A stretch of DNA of 32,999 bases from Gemmatimonadota bacterium. GTDB lineage: Bacteria > Gemmatimonadota > Gemmatimonadetes > Longimicrobiales > Gaopeijiaceae. The stretch spans positions 1 to 32,999 of the forward strand of contig SLBA01000133.1 of the NCBI GenBank assembly GCA_007126575.1, in the 5' to 3' direction. The notes under the pieces are model-generated. The model saw only the letters and a program-made list of their open reading frames with translations. It was not told the DNA's origin and searched no databases. This document shows positions 1-8,672 of this stretch, piece by piece (position 1 is the stretch's first letter; each line of letters starts with the position of its first letter). Made by a program: the position numbers and the translations under genes.

Positions 1-465
1 ACCGAGCTGACGTCGAACTCTGCGGGAACCGCAACGGTCACCGCGTATCTGGGAACCGATGCGACGGGCGAGGAGATCGGCAGGGTGGAGGTGATGATCA
101 CCGAGGGACCCAGGGGGACCGGGGATCCCGACGCCGCGGCGTCCACCATCGGAGCGAATCCAACCATACTCGTACTTGCCAATACTTCGGTGATCACGGT
201 TCAACTCCGGAACAGCGACGGCGAGAGACTCGAGCAGGCCGGGCACGTTATCTTCCTCACCGCGTCCGGCGGAGATGTGTCGCCGAATCGAGGTGAGACC
301 GACGAGCGCGGTCAGTTCGTTGCAACGTTCACGGCGGGGTCGATCGGCTCTGCGAGGGTGACCGCATATCTTGGTTCGAATGCGTCGTTCCCTGAGATCG
401 GGACCGTGACGCTCACGGTGATCTCTGCGGACGTCGTGGGCGAAAGCTCACCAGACGGACCTTAA
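1..465 (+). CDS. Ig-like (Big-type) repeat protein, C-terminal fragment
   Basis: The frame is open from base 1, so the gene begins outside the window and only its last 154 codons are seen. The fragment holds the end of one and the whole of a second bacterial Ig-like repeat. Both repeats end with a VTAYLG strand followed by an EIG...V strand, and the complete one has the usual SNGxT/TDERGQFVATFTAG pattern of Big-type domains. Such domains are structural beta-sandwiches in secreted or surface proteins; no catalytic part is visible here. The protein ends shortly after the last domain without a sorting motif. The next gene lies 67 bases downstream on the same strand, and the kinase after it carries the same kind of domain. 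The domain class is fairly sure; the role of the whole protein cannot be told. Confidence 0.75.
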   Translation, partial: TELTSNSAGTATVTAYLGTDATGEEIGRVEVMITEGPRGTGDPDAAASTIGANPTILVLANTSVITVQLRNSDGERLEQAGHVIFLTASGGDVSPNRGETDERGQFVATFTAGSIGSARVTAYLGSNASFPEIGTVTLTVISADVVGESSPDGP

Positions 466-498
466 CCCGGCGATTCGAGGGTAGAGTAAGGAGGTCCG

Positions 499-520
499 TC
501 GGGGGTGATATCCGCCCCGA
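499..520 (+). other. Small hairpin after the Ig-like gene
   Basis: TCGGGG at 499-504 can pair with CCCCGA at 515-520 around a 10-base loop. It lies between the Ig-like gene and the phosphatase gene and just after a strong AAGGAGG sequence at 488-494. There is no T-tract, so it may only be a weak attenuator or a structure in the leader of the next gene. Confidence 0.25.
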
Positions 521-532
521 TCGGAGCCTTGA

Positions 533-2233
533 GTGATGTCCGCATCACATACACGTTCATACGGATACGGCGGGAGGCGGATGGAGAACGGGATGAATAT
601 GGGACTTCTGGGTGGCCTCTGCCCGGCGGATCCATCGGGGATGGTTCAGGGTGCCCTCTGCTTCGTGGCCACGTGGGAGATCCCGATTCTCGTCCTTGTC
701 GCAGCGGCCGTGGGATTCAGCATCTGGCTTCGACGCCGTTCGGATGACCAGAAACGCGCGGAGCCTCCCATGCTGGTGTTTCCCCTTGGACGCTCGGCGG
801 GCGCTGGGCCCTCAGGCTCCGGACGGCAGGGGGTGCCGGAGCGGAGGCCCAGGACCGTTACCTCGGACCCGAGCACCGAACCGGATCCGCCACGCCCGGG
901 GTCGAGTCCGGATCCAACCCCTCGGGCCCCCACCTCCGAGGGTGCCGGTGGTACCTCGCAGCCACCCGATGGGGAGGCGTCCGATCCGTCCCGGCGCACC
1001 ATGCTGAAGGTTCCGCTCGAGGCGGGAGTCGACGCCCCCGGTACTCCCGAAAACCGTACGACCCCCTCCGACGAGATCGTTGAGTACCAGCGTCCCCCTG
1101 ATGGCACCCTCCAACTTCTGCCGGGCCGCCTCGAGGTCGAGCGGGGTCCAGGGGTGGGCCAGGAGATCCGGTTCGTTCGGGTGCCGGGCTCCCCGGCGGA
1201 GGTCACCTTCGGTCGAGCCGAGGGGCCGGAGTTTCGGCATGTACAGCTGCATTCGCCGACGGTGAGTCGCCAGCATGCCCGCCTCCGATTCGATGGCTCG
1301 GGCTGGTCGGTCCGAAACGAGTCGAGCACCAATCCCACCAGCGTGAACGGTCACACCCTGTCGTCGGAGATCGAAGAAGTGCCCCTCGCCGATGGAGACC
1401 GGATCGAGATCGGGGAGATCACCTTCCGGTTCCGGCACGAGGGCTCAACGGACCGCCTCCCCTTCCGGAGTTCATGGCACACGGATCAGGGGCGGCGGCC
1501 GACCAATCAGGACGCGGTCGTGGTCCGGACCCTTCCCGGAGGACGAGAGCTGGCGGCGGTCTGTGACGGCATGGGATCCCATCACGCGGGAGGGGTCGCC
1601 AGCCACCGGGCGCTCGAGGGGCTCGTGAAAGCCCTCTCCGAAGGGATCGAACTCGAGGAGGCCGTCCAGCGTTCGAATGCCTCGGTCCTGGCGGCGGCCG
1701 AAGAGGAGGAGGACCGCGAGGGGATGGGCACCACGCTCGTGGCCCTCCTTCGGGATGGCGATCACTACGATGTCGCGAATGTCGGGGACAGTCGCGCCTA
1801 CCGGATCGGATCCGACGGGATCCAGCAGCTGACCCGCGATCACTCCTTCATGGCCGAGGCAGTGCAGGATGGCCGGATGTCGATGGAGGAGGCGGCGCGC
1901 TCTCCATGGCGGAACGCGGTCACCCGGAACCTGGGTGCGGACCGGGATCTCGACGTGGATCTGTTTCGGGGCTTCGACGCCACGCAGGACCACATCGTCA
2001 TTCTGTGCACCGACGGGGTCCACGGGGTCCTGTCGGAGGATCAGATCGTCGAGGTCTACCGAAACTCCGGCGACATTCGGGACCTGTCTCGCGCCCTCTC
2101 GGAAGAGGCACTCATCAAGGGCGGGGAGGACAACGTGGCCGTGGCCGCGATGGCGTTCGGAGCGGGCTCCGGAGTCCGGTCGGCGCCGAATGATCACTCC
2201 GGTGGTCGCCCTTCCTCGAACCATCGCGGATGA
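533..2233 (+). CDS. Membrane-anchored FHA domain / PP2C-type Ser/Thr phosphatase
   Basis: Predicted to remove phosphate from Ser/Thr of partner proteins. A short N-terminus is followed by one membrane segment (about residues 48-66, then Arg-rich, so the rest should be cytoplasmic), a Pro/Gly-rich linker, an FHA domain (about 196-300, with FGR, SRQHARL and NPTSVNG phosphothreonine-binding elements) and a PP2C domain (about 310-545). The PP2C metal and catalytic motifs are all present: RRPTNQD, CDGMGSHHAGG, GMGTTL, NVGDSRAYRI, TDGVHG and GGEDN. The usual DGMGGH has Ser for the second Gly. The stop overlaps the start of the following Ser/Thr kinase (ATGA), so the two are translationally coupled and probably oppose each other. 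The start is uncertain: GTG 533 or ATG 536 share a GGAG at 523-526, and ATG 581 and 593 are also possible. A PphA/PrpC-like phosphatase is the nearest family. Confidence 0.88.
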   Translation: MMSASHTRSYGYGGRRMENGMNMGLLGGLCPADPSGMVQGALCFVATWEIPILVLVAAAVGFSIWLRRRSDDQKRAEPPMLVFPLGRSAGAGPSGSGRQGVPERRPRTVTSDPSTEPDPPRPGSSPDPTPRAPTSEGAGGTSQPPDGEASDPSRRTMLKVPLEAGVDAPGTPENRTTPSDEIVEYQRPPDGTLQLLPGRLEVERGPGVGQEIRFVRVPGSPAEVTFGRAEGPEFRHVQLHSPTVSRQHARLRFDGSGWSVRNESSTNPTSVNGHTLSSEIEEVPLADGDRIEIGEITFRFRHEGSTDRLPFRSSWHTDQGRRPTNQDAVVVRTLPGGRELAAVCDGMGSHHAGGVASHRALEGLVKALSEGIELEEAVQRSNASVLAAAEEEEDREGMGTTLVALLRDGDHYDVANVGDSRAYRIGSDGIQQLTRDHSFMAEAVQDGRMSMEEAARSPWRNAVTRNLGADRDLDVDLFRGFDATQDHIVILCTDGVHGVLSEDQIVEVYRNSGDIRDLSRALSEEALIKGGEDNVAVAAMAFGAGSGVRSAPNDHSGGRPSSNHRG

Positions 2234-5200
2234 TGTCCGGCGAACAACCGACGGGTCCCCTGCCTCAGATTCCCGAGATCGCGGCAGATTATGAGCTCGT
2301 TCGCGAACTCGGGCGCGGGGGGACCGCGGTCGTCTACCTGGCGCGCGATCGAGACCTGGGGCGTGATGTGGCGATCAAGCTCATCCGTCCAACGTATGTG
2401 AAGGATGAGGATGCGGTCGCCCGCCTGGTTCGCGAGGCCCGGACAGTCGGAAAGCTCCAGCATCCGAACATCGTCATGCTCCTGGGGACCCGGAGGCTGT
2501 CGGACGGGGGGCTCGCGCTGATCCTTCAGTACGTTCCGGGCCGCTCCCTCAAGGACCGGATTCGCGAAGAGGGCCCGCTCCCCTTCGAGGACGCCGAACG
2601 GATCCTCTCCGACCTCGCGAGGGCACTCTCGTACGCCCATCACTCGCGCATCGTGCATCGCGACATCAAGCCCGAAAACGTCTATCTGGACGAGGCGGTG
2701 GGGATGGCCCGCCTCGCCGATTTCGGAATCGCTCGGGCCTGGGACAGCGATTCGGGACTGACCCTGCCGGGCACGGCGATCGGAACCCCGTCCTACATGT
2801 CGCCCGAGCAGGTCGACGGTCGGGATCTCGACGGTCGAAGCGATATCTACAGTCTCGGCCTCCTGGGGTGGGAGATGCTCACCGGATCGCAGCCGTGGGA
2901 GGGCGAGAGCCTCTACTCGGTGATCGCGAAGCAGAAGAACGAGGACCTGCCGTCGGTCAGAGAAATCCGGCCCGGTGTGCCCGATCGGCTGGTTCGCGCG
3001 ATCGAAGGCGCCACCAGGAAGAGCCCCGACGACCGATGGAAGAGCGCCGACGCCTTTCTGGGGGTTCTGGAGAGCGAGCCCGAAGGTGAGTCGGACTCGC
3101 TACCGGTGGGGCGGACGCCGCAGTCCGTTGCGAAACCGATCCCGGCGCCCTGGGTGGAGAGAAACGCACCATCCGCTCCGTTCCGGCAGCCGGCGGGCCC
3201 ACCCGTCGCTGAAGCGCCACCCCCGTGGGAGGCTCAGGTGCCGGATCCGGACCGCGGGGAAGAGGGTGGAGCGCCCACCGCCTGGAAGATCGCAGCGGGG
3301 CTCGTCGGGGTCGTCCTCTTCATGATCCTGGGACTCGCCTTCATGGAGCCCGAAGGTGAGGTCCGGGCGTTCGTCGACGGATTGAATCCTTGGGCCGATC
3401 GCACCACGGCCTTCTTCGACGACAGCGAGTTCATACGCAGGTCCGAGGATGCGCAGTCCCCGTCCGAGGGGGAGCCCCCAGCCGAGCCGATCGGCGAGGA
3501 CACCGACTTTGACGTCGCCGATCTGGACGCGCTGGATCTGGATGCGTTCGACGTGGATGCGGCGGTGGGTGAGGGGCTGGGGCCGTCCGGGGCGCTTTCG
3601 GTCCTGCAGGGAGATGGGCAGACAGGCCCGCCGGGTGCCCCGCTCGGCTCGCCCCTGATCCTCCTGCTCGTGGATGAATCCGGCGCTGGGATTGGCGGAG
3701 CCGAGGTCGAATTCGAGGTCGTCGCCGGAGGGGGATCGATCGATCCGTCGCTCGACGTGACCCGGCCGGATGGGAGCTCCCTGGCGCGGTGGACGCTCGG
3801 TGAATCGGGGGAGCAGCGGGTCGAGGCTCGGGCGGTGGGTGTCGACGGTGTTCAGGCGGTCTTCGAGGCCAGCCTCCGCGACCCCGTCCCCACCGCGCTC
3901 GAGCCGCTCGGCGGGACGTCGGTCGCGGGGCAGCCGGGCCAACCCCTCTCGGATCCGATCGAAGTCCGACTGGTGGACGATCAGGGACGGCCACTGCCCG
4001 GGCAGACCGTGCAGTTCGTGGTCGAGTCGGGAGGAGGGTCGGTGAGCCAGGCTTCGGTCTCCACGGGCCCGGATGGGGTGGCTCGGGCGGAGTGGACCCT
4101 CGGTTCCGATGCGGGGACCCAGGTCCAGGTGCTGCTGACGCGGGTCGAGGACCGGCCCGAGGTAGAGGCTCGGTTCGAGGCCGAGGTCGAGGCGTTCACC
4201 TTGCCCATACGTTCCGGGATCGTGGTCGGTGGCAGTCACAGCTGTGTCCTCGGTGGCGATGGTACCGCCCTCTGCTGGGGGGCGAATGACAGCGGCCAGC
4301 TCGGCGACGGCTCCGGAGCCCGACGCCTGGCGCCCTCGGCACCGGCGCAGGGGGGTCCGTTTGCGGAACTCGCGGCGGGCGTCTCGCACAGTTGCGCACT
4401 CACACGCGAAGGCCAAGCCTACTGCTGGGGCGCGAATGACCAGGGACAGCTGGGGCGCACCGGAGGGGGTTCGACCACCCCGTCTCCGATCTCGGGCGCC
4501 GAGACCTTCACCCGGGTCGCGGCGGGACTCGGCCACAGCTGCGCACTGTCTCGCGAGGGCGCCGTGTACTGCTGGGGGCAGAACGGAAACGGTCAGCTGG
4601 GCGACGGGACCACCACGACGCGCTCCAGCCCGGGACGTGTGGCCGGGGACTTGCGCTTCACGCAGATCACCTCGGGGTGGCGCCACAGCTGCGCGCTCGA
4701 CGGGCAGGGAAATGCCCACTGCTGGGGAGACGGGTCGTCCGGGCAGCTGGGGCATGGGGGCACATCGGGCAGCTCCTCGCCCCGGGCCGTCGGCGGAGGT
4801 CATCGGTTCACCCAGCTCGCCGCGGGAAATGCCCACACCTGCGGGAGAACGCCGAACGGCCGGATCCTCTGCTGGGGATCGAACCAGTTCGGTCAGCTGG
4901 GGACCGAGGATCCGGGAAACACCCCCGTTCCGACTCCGAGCGAGAGCGACGAAACCTTCACGCGGGTGACGGCCGGTGGGGTGCATACCTGCGGGGTCGC
5001 AGAGGGTGGAGCGGCGTTCTGCTGGGGGCGGAATCTCTACGGGCAGATCGGAGACGGGACCACGAACGACCGTGCGCTTCCCACCTCGGTCGCGGGCGGG
5101 ATCCGGTTCGCGGACCTGGCCGCGCTGGGCTCGCACAACTGCGGGCGCACCCCGGGGGGGGAGATCTACTGCTGGGGATACAATGTCGAGGGGCAGCTGG

Positions 5201-5259
5201 GTGACGGGACGCGCCAGAATCGCTCCGAGCCCGTGCCCTCGACGGGCGGAGGCTCCTGA
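2230..5259 (+). CDS. Transmembrane Ser/Thr protein kinase with Ig-like and RCC1 sensor region
   Basis: A Hanks-type kinase joined to a large extracytoplasmic region (1009 aa). The kinase domain (about residues 18-280) has GRGGTAVV, VAIK (K50), HRDIKPEN (D145, N150), DFG (164-166) and GTPSYMSPEQ, so it looks active. A Pro-rich juxtamembrane linker is followed by a single membrane helix (about 351-372), an Asp-rich stretch (424-443), two Ig-like domains (about 455-553 and 557-655, each ending in a WTLG...G motif) and seven RCC1 repeats (about 658-1005). Each RCC1 repeat carries an HxC and a CWG, giving 14 regularly spaced cysteines. PknB-type kinases often have PASTA repeats or beta-propellers as external sensors; an Ig plus Cys-paired RCC1 sensor is unusual. 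The start ATG overlaps the phosphatase stop. The external ligand is unknown. Confidence 0.92.
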   Translation: MMSGEQPTGPLPQIPEIAADYELVRELGRGGTAVVYLARDRDLGRDVAIKLIRPTYVKDEDAVARLVREARTVGKLQHPNIVMLLGTRRLSDGGLALILQYVPGRSLKDRIREEGPLPFEDAERILSDLARALSYAHHSRIVHRDIKPENVYLDEAVGMARLADFGIARAWDSDSGLTLPGTAIGTPSYMSPEQVDGRDLDGRSDIYSLGLLGWEMLTGSQPWEGESLYSVIAKQKNEDLPSVREIRPGVPDRLVRAIEGATRKSPDDRWKSADAFLGVLESEPEGESDSLPVGRTPQSVAKPIPAPWVERNAPSAPFRQPAGPPVAEAPPPWEAQVPDPDRGEEGGAPTAWKIAAGLVGVVLFMILGLAFMEPEGEVRAFVDGLNPWADRTTAFFDDSEFIRRSEDAQSPSEGEPPAEPIGEDTDFDVADLDALDLDAFDVDAAVGEGLGPSGALSVLQGDGQTGPPGAPLGSPLILLLVDESGAGIGGAEVEFEVVAGGGSIDPSLDVTRPDGSSLARWTLGESGEQRVEARAVGVDGVQAVFEASLRDPVPTALEPLGGTSVAGQPGQPLSDPIEVRLVDDQGRPLPGQTVQFVVESGGGSVSQASVSTGPDGVARAEWTLGSDAGTQVQVLLTRVEDRPEVEARFEAEVEAFTLPIRSGIVVGGSHSCVLGGDGTALCWGANDSGQLGDGSGARRLAPSAPAQGGPFAELAAGVSHSCALTREGQAYCWGANDQGQLGRTGGGSTTPSPISGAETFTRVAAGLGHSCALSREGAVYCWGQNGNGQLGDGTTTTRSSPGRVAGDLRFTQITSGWRHSCALDGQGNAHCWGDGSSGQLGHGGTSGSSSPRAVGGGHRFTQLAAGNAHTCGRTPNGRILCWGSNQFGQLGTEDPGNTPVPTPSESDETFTRVTAGGVHTCGVAEGGAAFCWGRNLYGQIGDGTTNDRALPTSVAGGIRFADLAALGSHNCGRTPGGEIYCWGYNVEGQLGDGTRQNRSEPVPSTGGGS
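4213..5250 (+). repeat. Seven RCC1-type repeats encoded in the kinase gene
   Basis: Seven units of about 48-50 codons share the pattern F(T/A)xxxAGxxHxCxxxxxGxxxCWGxNxxGQLGDG. Seven is the number of blades in the eukaryotic RCC1 propeller, so the region can form a closed seven-bladed propeller. The paired Cys in every unit, 10 residues apart, suit disulfides in an oxidising compartment. Confidence 0.88.
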
Positions 5260-5265
5260 CACGAA

Positions 5266-5296
5266 TGGGCCCGAGGGGACTGCCCCCCCGGGCCCA
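5266..5296. terminator. Strong hairpin between convergent genes, likely bidirectional terminator
   Basis: TGGGCCC at 5266-5272 pairs with GGGCCCA at 5290-5296, and inside it GGGG pairs with CCCC around an ACTG loop, with a small internal bulge. It sits between the convergent kinase gene and TonB receptor gene. There is no T-run on either side, so it is not a textbook intrinsic terminator. Confidence 0.5.
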
Positions 5297-5338
5297 CACG
5301 TGCTTCGATCACATCGAGATGCGACCCTCGAGGCAGGC

Positions 5339-8300
5339 TCAGAAGGAGTAGCGCACCCCCAGTTGGATCTGGTAGCGCGAGACCAGGTCCGAGATCTGGT
5401 TGACCGTCTGACGCTGCTGGAACGGCTCCATCAGGACCCGTCCGCCCACCACGTCATCGCCGTCTTCGACCGAAAGCAGGTTGAAGGTCTCGTTGGCGAC
5501 GAACTCCTTTCGACCCCAGTCACTGTTCAGCAGGTTGCCCAGGTTCAGGACGTCGAGGGTCACTTCGGCCCGCTGGGTGCCGAAGGTCTGGAACTGCTGG
5601 CTCACCCGCAGGTCGAACTGGTTGTGCCAGGGCTCGTCGCAGGCGCCCCGCTCGATGATCGTACCGCGGGCCTGGCGCAGGCACTCCGTCTGCTCGATGT
5701 ACGCATTCAGGTTCTGCCATGACTGCGCAGCCGACAGGTCACTCGAAGACGCGAAGCGGATCTCGCTTTCGTTCGCCGGAACCCAGATCAGGTCGTTCGA
5801 CGTCTGCCCGTCGCCATTCACGTCTCCGTCGTACACGTAGCTGTAGCGCTGTCCGCTCTCTCCCACGTAGACGAGCGAGAGAAGGGTCGGCGAGTTCGGG
5901 ATCAGGTCGAGCTCGACGGTCGACGCGGCCAGGATCCGATGCCGGATCAGGAAGTTGGAGCGCGCGGCCGGAAGGTCGTTGGGATCGCCCGCAGTGGGGT
6001 TGAAGCGCCAGTTCGAGATCGCCTGGCTGGAGCCACCCCGGTTGACGTCCCACGCGTCCGAGAAGGTGTACGCGGCATTCAGCCCCCAGCCATCGATGAC
6101 CGGCCGCTGGAGCTGGGCCGTCAGGTTCCAGGCGTGCCCCTCGGAAGTGTTGGTGATGTCGATCACCTCACCCACCGGGATCTCGCCGGCGCCCGCCGTG
6201 ATCCGGTTGACCCGATACTGTTCGCGGCCTTCGCGCTCCGCGGCCGCATCGTCCCGCCCGATCAGGAGGTTCTGGTACTTGATGTCCTGCAGGGTGCTGG
6301 TGTAGAGGCCTTCGATCGTTCCGATCAGACCCGCGTAGCCGAGCTCCCGGTCGACGGCCGCCGACATGCGGAAGACCTGCGGGAACTTGTAGTCGGGATC
6401 GACCGTGTTGATCTCGTTGGGCGCGAACGCCGCGCTGCCACCCGCGCAGGCCGACGGCTGGTTGTTCGGGTCGGCCGTGAAGCTGGGGACCTCGGCTCCC
6501 CGACAGGTGAAGCGCACGTAGTCGGTTCCCGTGTTGCCGTAGGCGTTCGAGATCCAGACGAAGGGCGTCCGTCCCGAGAAAAGCCCGAGTCCACCCCGCA
6601 CCTGCATGCTGCGGTCTCCGTAGACGTCCCAGTTGACTCCCACGCGGGGGTTGAACTGCAGCGCGCTCGAGGGGACCTCGTCGGTGCGCCGGCCGATGTC
6701 CGCCTGCGCGACCAGCTCGTTGGAGCTGGGATCCTGGGGGAGCTGCGTCAGGTCCACGCGGGCTCCGTAGGTCAGGGTCAGCTCGGGAGTGGCCTCCCAG
6801 CGGTCCTGCGCGTAGAGCGACCAGCGGCGGACCGGGAACTCCGCCCGCTCGTCACCGCCCGGCAGCAGGTAGGAGTACTCGTAGGTGTTCGGGGTCTGGT
6901 TCCGGAGGGCCTCCATGGAACCGAAACGCCAGCTTCCGTAGAAGTTGCGGACGAAGAGGTTCGAGAACCGGAAGAACTCGTTCGAGGTTCCGACCGTGAA
7001 GTTGTGGTTGCCCCGGGCGAAGTTCAGGTCGTTCGTGATCTCGATGACGTCCTGGTCCAGCGCGTTCGCTCCCGAGAAGTTGTCGGGGCCGAACTGGGCA
7101 TTGTTGGGGCCCCCCAGGTCCACCCGCATGCGGGGGAAGGGCTGGCCGATGTCCCGGCTGTCGCGAACGAAGGTGAGACCCAGGCGGAATTCGTTGAAGA
7201 GCCCGTCGCCGAAGTTCGAGTTGAGCTGTGCGACTGTCGAGTTGGTCTGCGAGTCGAACCGGTAGCCCGAGTTGGACCAGCCGAAGTTCTGCCCCGCTCC
7301 CCCGAAGGAATTCTCCTGGACCGCGTCCACCCAGTTGTGGCGGAGGGTCAGGCGATGCTCGGGTGTGAGCTGGAAATCCAGACGGGCAAACAGATTGTTC
7401 GAGTCGGTCGCGCGGGGGAACTGACCGGCGGTGCCCACGTCGTAGCCGTATCGTTCCTGGACGATCCCTTCGATCTCCTGGATCTGCTCCGAGGTGATCG
7501 CTCCCGCTGGGTTTCCGGTGTTCTGGCCGACCACGGCGGGGTAGGGGTTCGTGCGTCGGGAGAGTTCACCGGCCACGAAGAAGTGGGCCTGGTCCCGGAT
7601 GATCGGGCCTCCCACCGAGAAGGCCAGATCACTCTGTTCGAATTCTCCGACGGAGCCCGAACGTTCGCCGGCGAAGTCGTTGAAGCGCCCGATGAAGGAG
7701 TCGTTGCGGCCGAAGTAGGCGGCGGTCGCGCGCAGCTCGTTCGTGCCCCCGCGGGTCACGGCGTTGATGTTCGCTCCGGTGAAGCCTCCCTGACGTACGT
7801 CGAAGGGAGCGATGTTGACCTGAAACTCCTGAATCGCCTCGAGGGTGATCGGGCGGGCGTCGGCCTGGCCTCCCGGGGTACCCGATGCGGCGAGTCCGAA
7901 GAGGTCGTTGTTCACGGCCCCGTCGATCTGGATGTTGTTGTAGCGGTTGTTGCGGCCGGCGGCCGAGGTGCCGGGGGTGGAGGCGGAGACCTGCGGGGTG
8001 AGGCGCACGAAGTCGGTGAAGTTTCGCGAGATGGTGGGGGAGTTGGTGACCTCGCGCTCGGTGATGACCGAACCCGTGCCGGTGCGTCCCCGCGAGATGA
8101 CGGCGCCGGCGCGCTCACCCATCACGTCGATGCCTTCGAGCTGGATCGCCTGCTGGGCAAGGACGAAGTCGATGCGCTCGGTCTGCCCCAGCGCCAGGAA
8201 GAGCTGGTCGACCTGCTCGGTGCCGTACCCGAGTCCGCGAGCCTCGATGCGGTAGGGGCCCCCGGGGCGCAGTCCGGGGAAGTTGAAGCGACCGTCCTCG

Positions 8301-8503
8301 CGGGTGAGCGTGGTCTGTTGGGTGCCCGTGTTCAGGCTGATCACGACGATCTGCACACTCTGCAGCGGGTTGCCGGCCGCCGTGGTGACCCGACCGGTGA
8401 TCGCCGAGGTGGTGACCGCCTGGGCGACGAGCGGGCCGGCGGTGACCAGGCTGAGTGCGGCCACCGCCGCCGCTATGCGTATCAAACTGCGAAAGGATTT
8501 CAT
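5339..8503 (-). CDS. TonB-dependent receptor, Oar-like, with carboxypeptidase-regulatory N-domain
   Basis: An outer-membrane receptor of 1054 aa. It starts with a signal peptide (about residues 1-28, ending GPLVAQA), then a carboxypeptidase-regulatory-like beta-sandwich (about 32-110, with AGNPLQSVQIVV and TREDGRFNFPGL), a plug domain (about 130-240) and a long beta-barrel. It ends in QLGVRYSF; the terminal Phe after an alternating pattern is typical of the Bam insertion signal. The domain order resembles the Oar-type receptors of Bacteroidetes, Myxococcus and Gemmatimonadota, which take part in protein or large-substrate transport. No clear SusD-type partner and no TonB/ExbBD genes are nearby, so the substrate cannot be assigned. 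It is transcribed alone, about 170 bases downstream of the phosphoesterase stop. Confidence 0.93.
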   Translation of the reverse strand: MKSFRSLIRIAAAVAALSLVTAGPLVAQAVTTSAITGRVTTAAGNPLQSVQIVVISLNTGTQQTTLTREDGRFNFPGLRPGGPYRIEARGLGYGTEQVDQLFLALGQTERIDFVLAQQAIQLEGIDVMGERAGAVISRGRTGTGSVITEREVTNSPTISRNFTDFVRLTPQVSASTPGTSAAGRNNRYNNIQIDGAVNNDLFGLAASGTPGGQADARPITLEAIQEFQVNIAPFDVRQGGFTGANINAVTRGGTNELRATAAYFGRNDSFIGRFNDFAGERSGSVGEFEQSDLAFSVGGPIIRDQAHFFVAGELSRRTNPYPAVVGQNTGNPAGAITSEQIQEIEGIVQERYGYDVGTAGQFPRATDSNNLFARLDFQLTPEHRLTLRHNWVDAVQENSFGGAGQNFGWSNSGYRFDSQTNSTVAQLNSNFGDGLFNEFRLGLTFVRDSRDIGQPFPRMRVDLGGPNNAQFGPDNFSGANALDQDVIEITNDLNFARGNHNFTVGTSNEFFRFSNLFVRNFYGSWRFGSMEALRNQTPNTYEYSYLLPGGDERAEFPVRRWSLYAQDRWEATPELTLTYGARVDLTQLPQDPSSNELVAQADIGRRTDEVPSSALQFNPRVGVNWDVYGDRSMQVRGGLGLFSGRTPFVWISNAYGNTGTDYVRFTCRGAEVPSFTADPNNQPSACAGGSAAFAPNEINTVDPDYKFPQVFRMSAAVDRELGYAGLIGTIEGLYTSTLQDIKYQNLLIGRDDAAAEREGREQYRVNRITAGAGEIPVGEVIDITNTSEGHAWNLTAQLQRPVIDGWGLNAAYTFSDAWDVNRGGSSQAISNWRFNPTAGDPNDLPAARSNFLIRHRILAASTVELDLIPNSPTLLSLVYVGESGQRYSYVYDGDVNGDGQTSNDLIWVPANESEIRFASSSDLSAAQSWQNLNAYIEQTECLRQARGTIIERGACDEPWHNQFDLRVSQQFQTFGTQRAEVTLDVLNLGNLLNSDWGRKEFVANETFNLLSVEDGDDVVGGRVLMEPFQQRQTVNQISDLVSRYQIQLGVRYSF

Positions 8504-8616
8504 CTAGAGGACTCTCACACGTTGTGGGCGCCGACGTGGGCCCGGACAGGGAAGGGTGGCAACCGGGAGGTGGGGTCGCCGGGGAGAGCATGTCGAAAGA
8601 ATCTTACATAAAGGAA

Positions 8617-8644
8617 GCTATACGAAGGGGAGCGTCCCCACCAA
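8617..8644 (-). promoter_or_regulatory. Candidate sigma70-like promoter for the TonB receptor
   Basis: On the minus strand TTGGTG (8644-8639) and TATAGC (8622-8617) are spaced by 16 bases in the only AT-richer patch of the 170-base gap. It would leave a leader of about 105 bases before the receptor start. The call rests on eye matching only. Confidence 0.4.
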
Positions 8645-8672
8645 GGGGCTGGCGTAACGCGGTCGTAACTGC

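Noticed and set aside
505-747. 80-codon ORF after a strong Shine-Dalgarno sequence
   Set aside because: The product is Arg/Gly/Pro rich, unlike a protein, and most of it lies inside the phosphatase gene. Only the unexplained ribosome site is kept as a finding.
4213-5250. Possible CRISPR or tandem DNA repeat in the kinase gene
   Set aside because: The periodicity is at protein level (RCC1 units); the DNA copies are diverged and all in frame.
3100-5262. Long open frame of about 720 codons antisense to the kinase gene
   Set aside because: Composition is Arg/Pro/Gly rich without any motif, and the sense frame has a complete kinase and RCC1 set. Long antisense frames are expected at this GC content.
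5939-8611. Open frame of about 890 codons antisense to the TonB receptor
   Set aside because: No recognisable domain; it mirrors the codon bias of the clearly real receptor gene.
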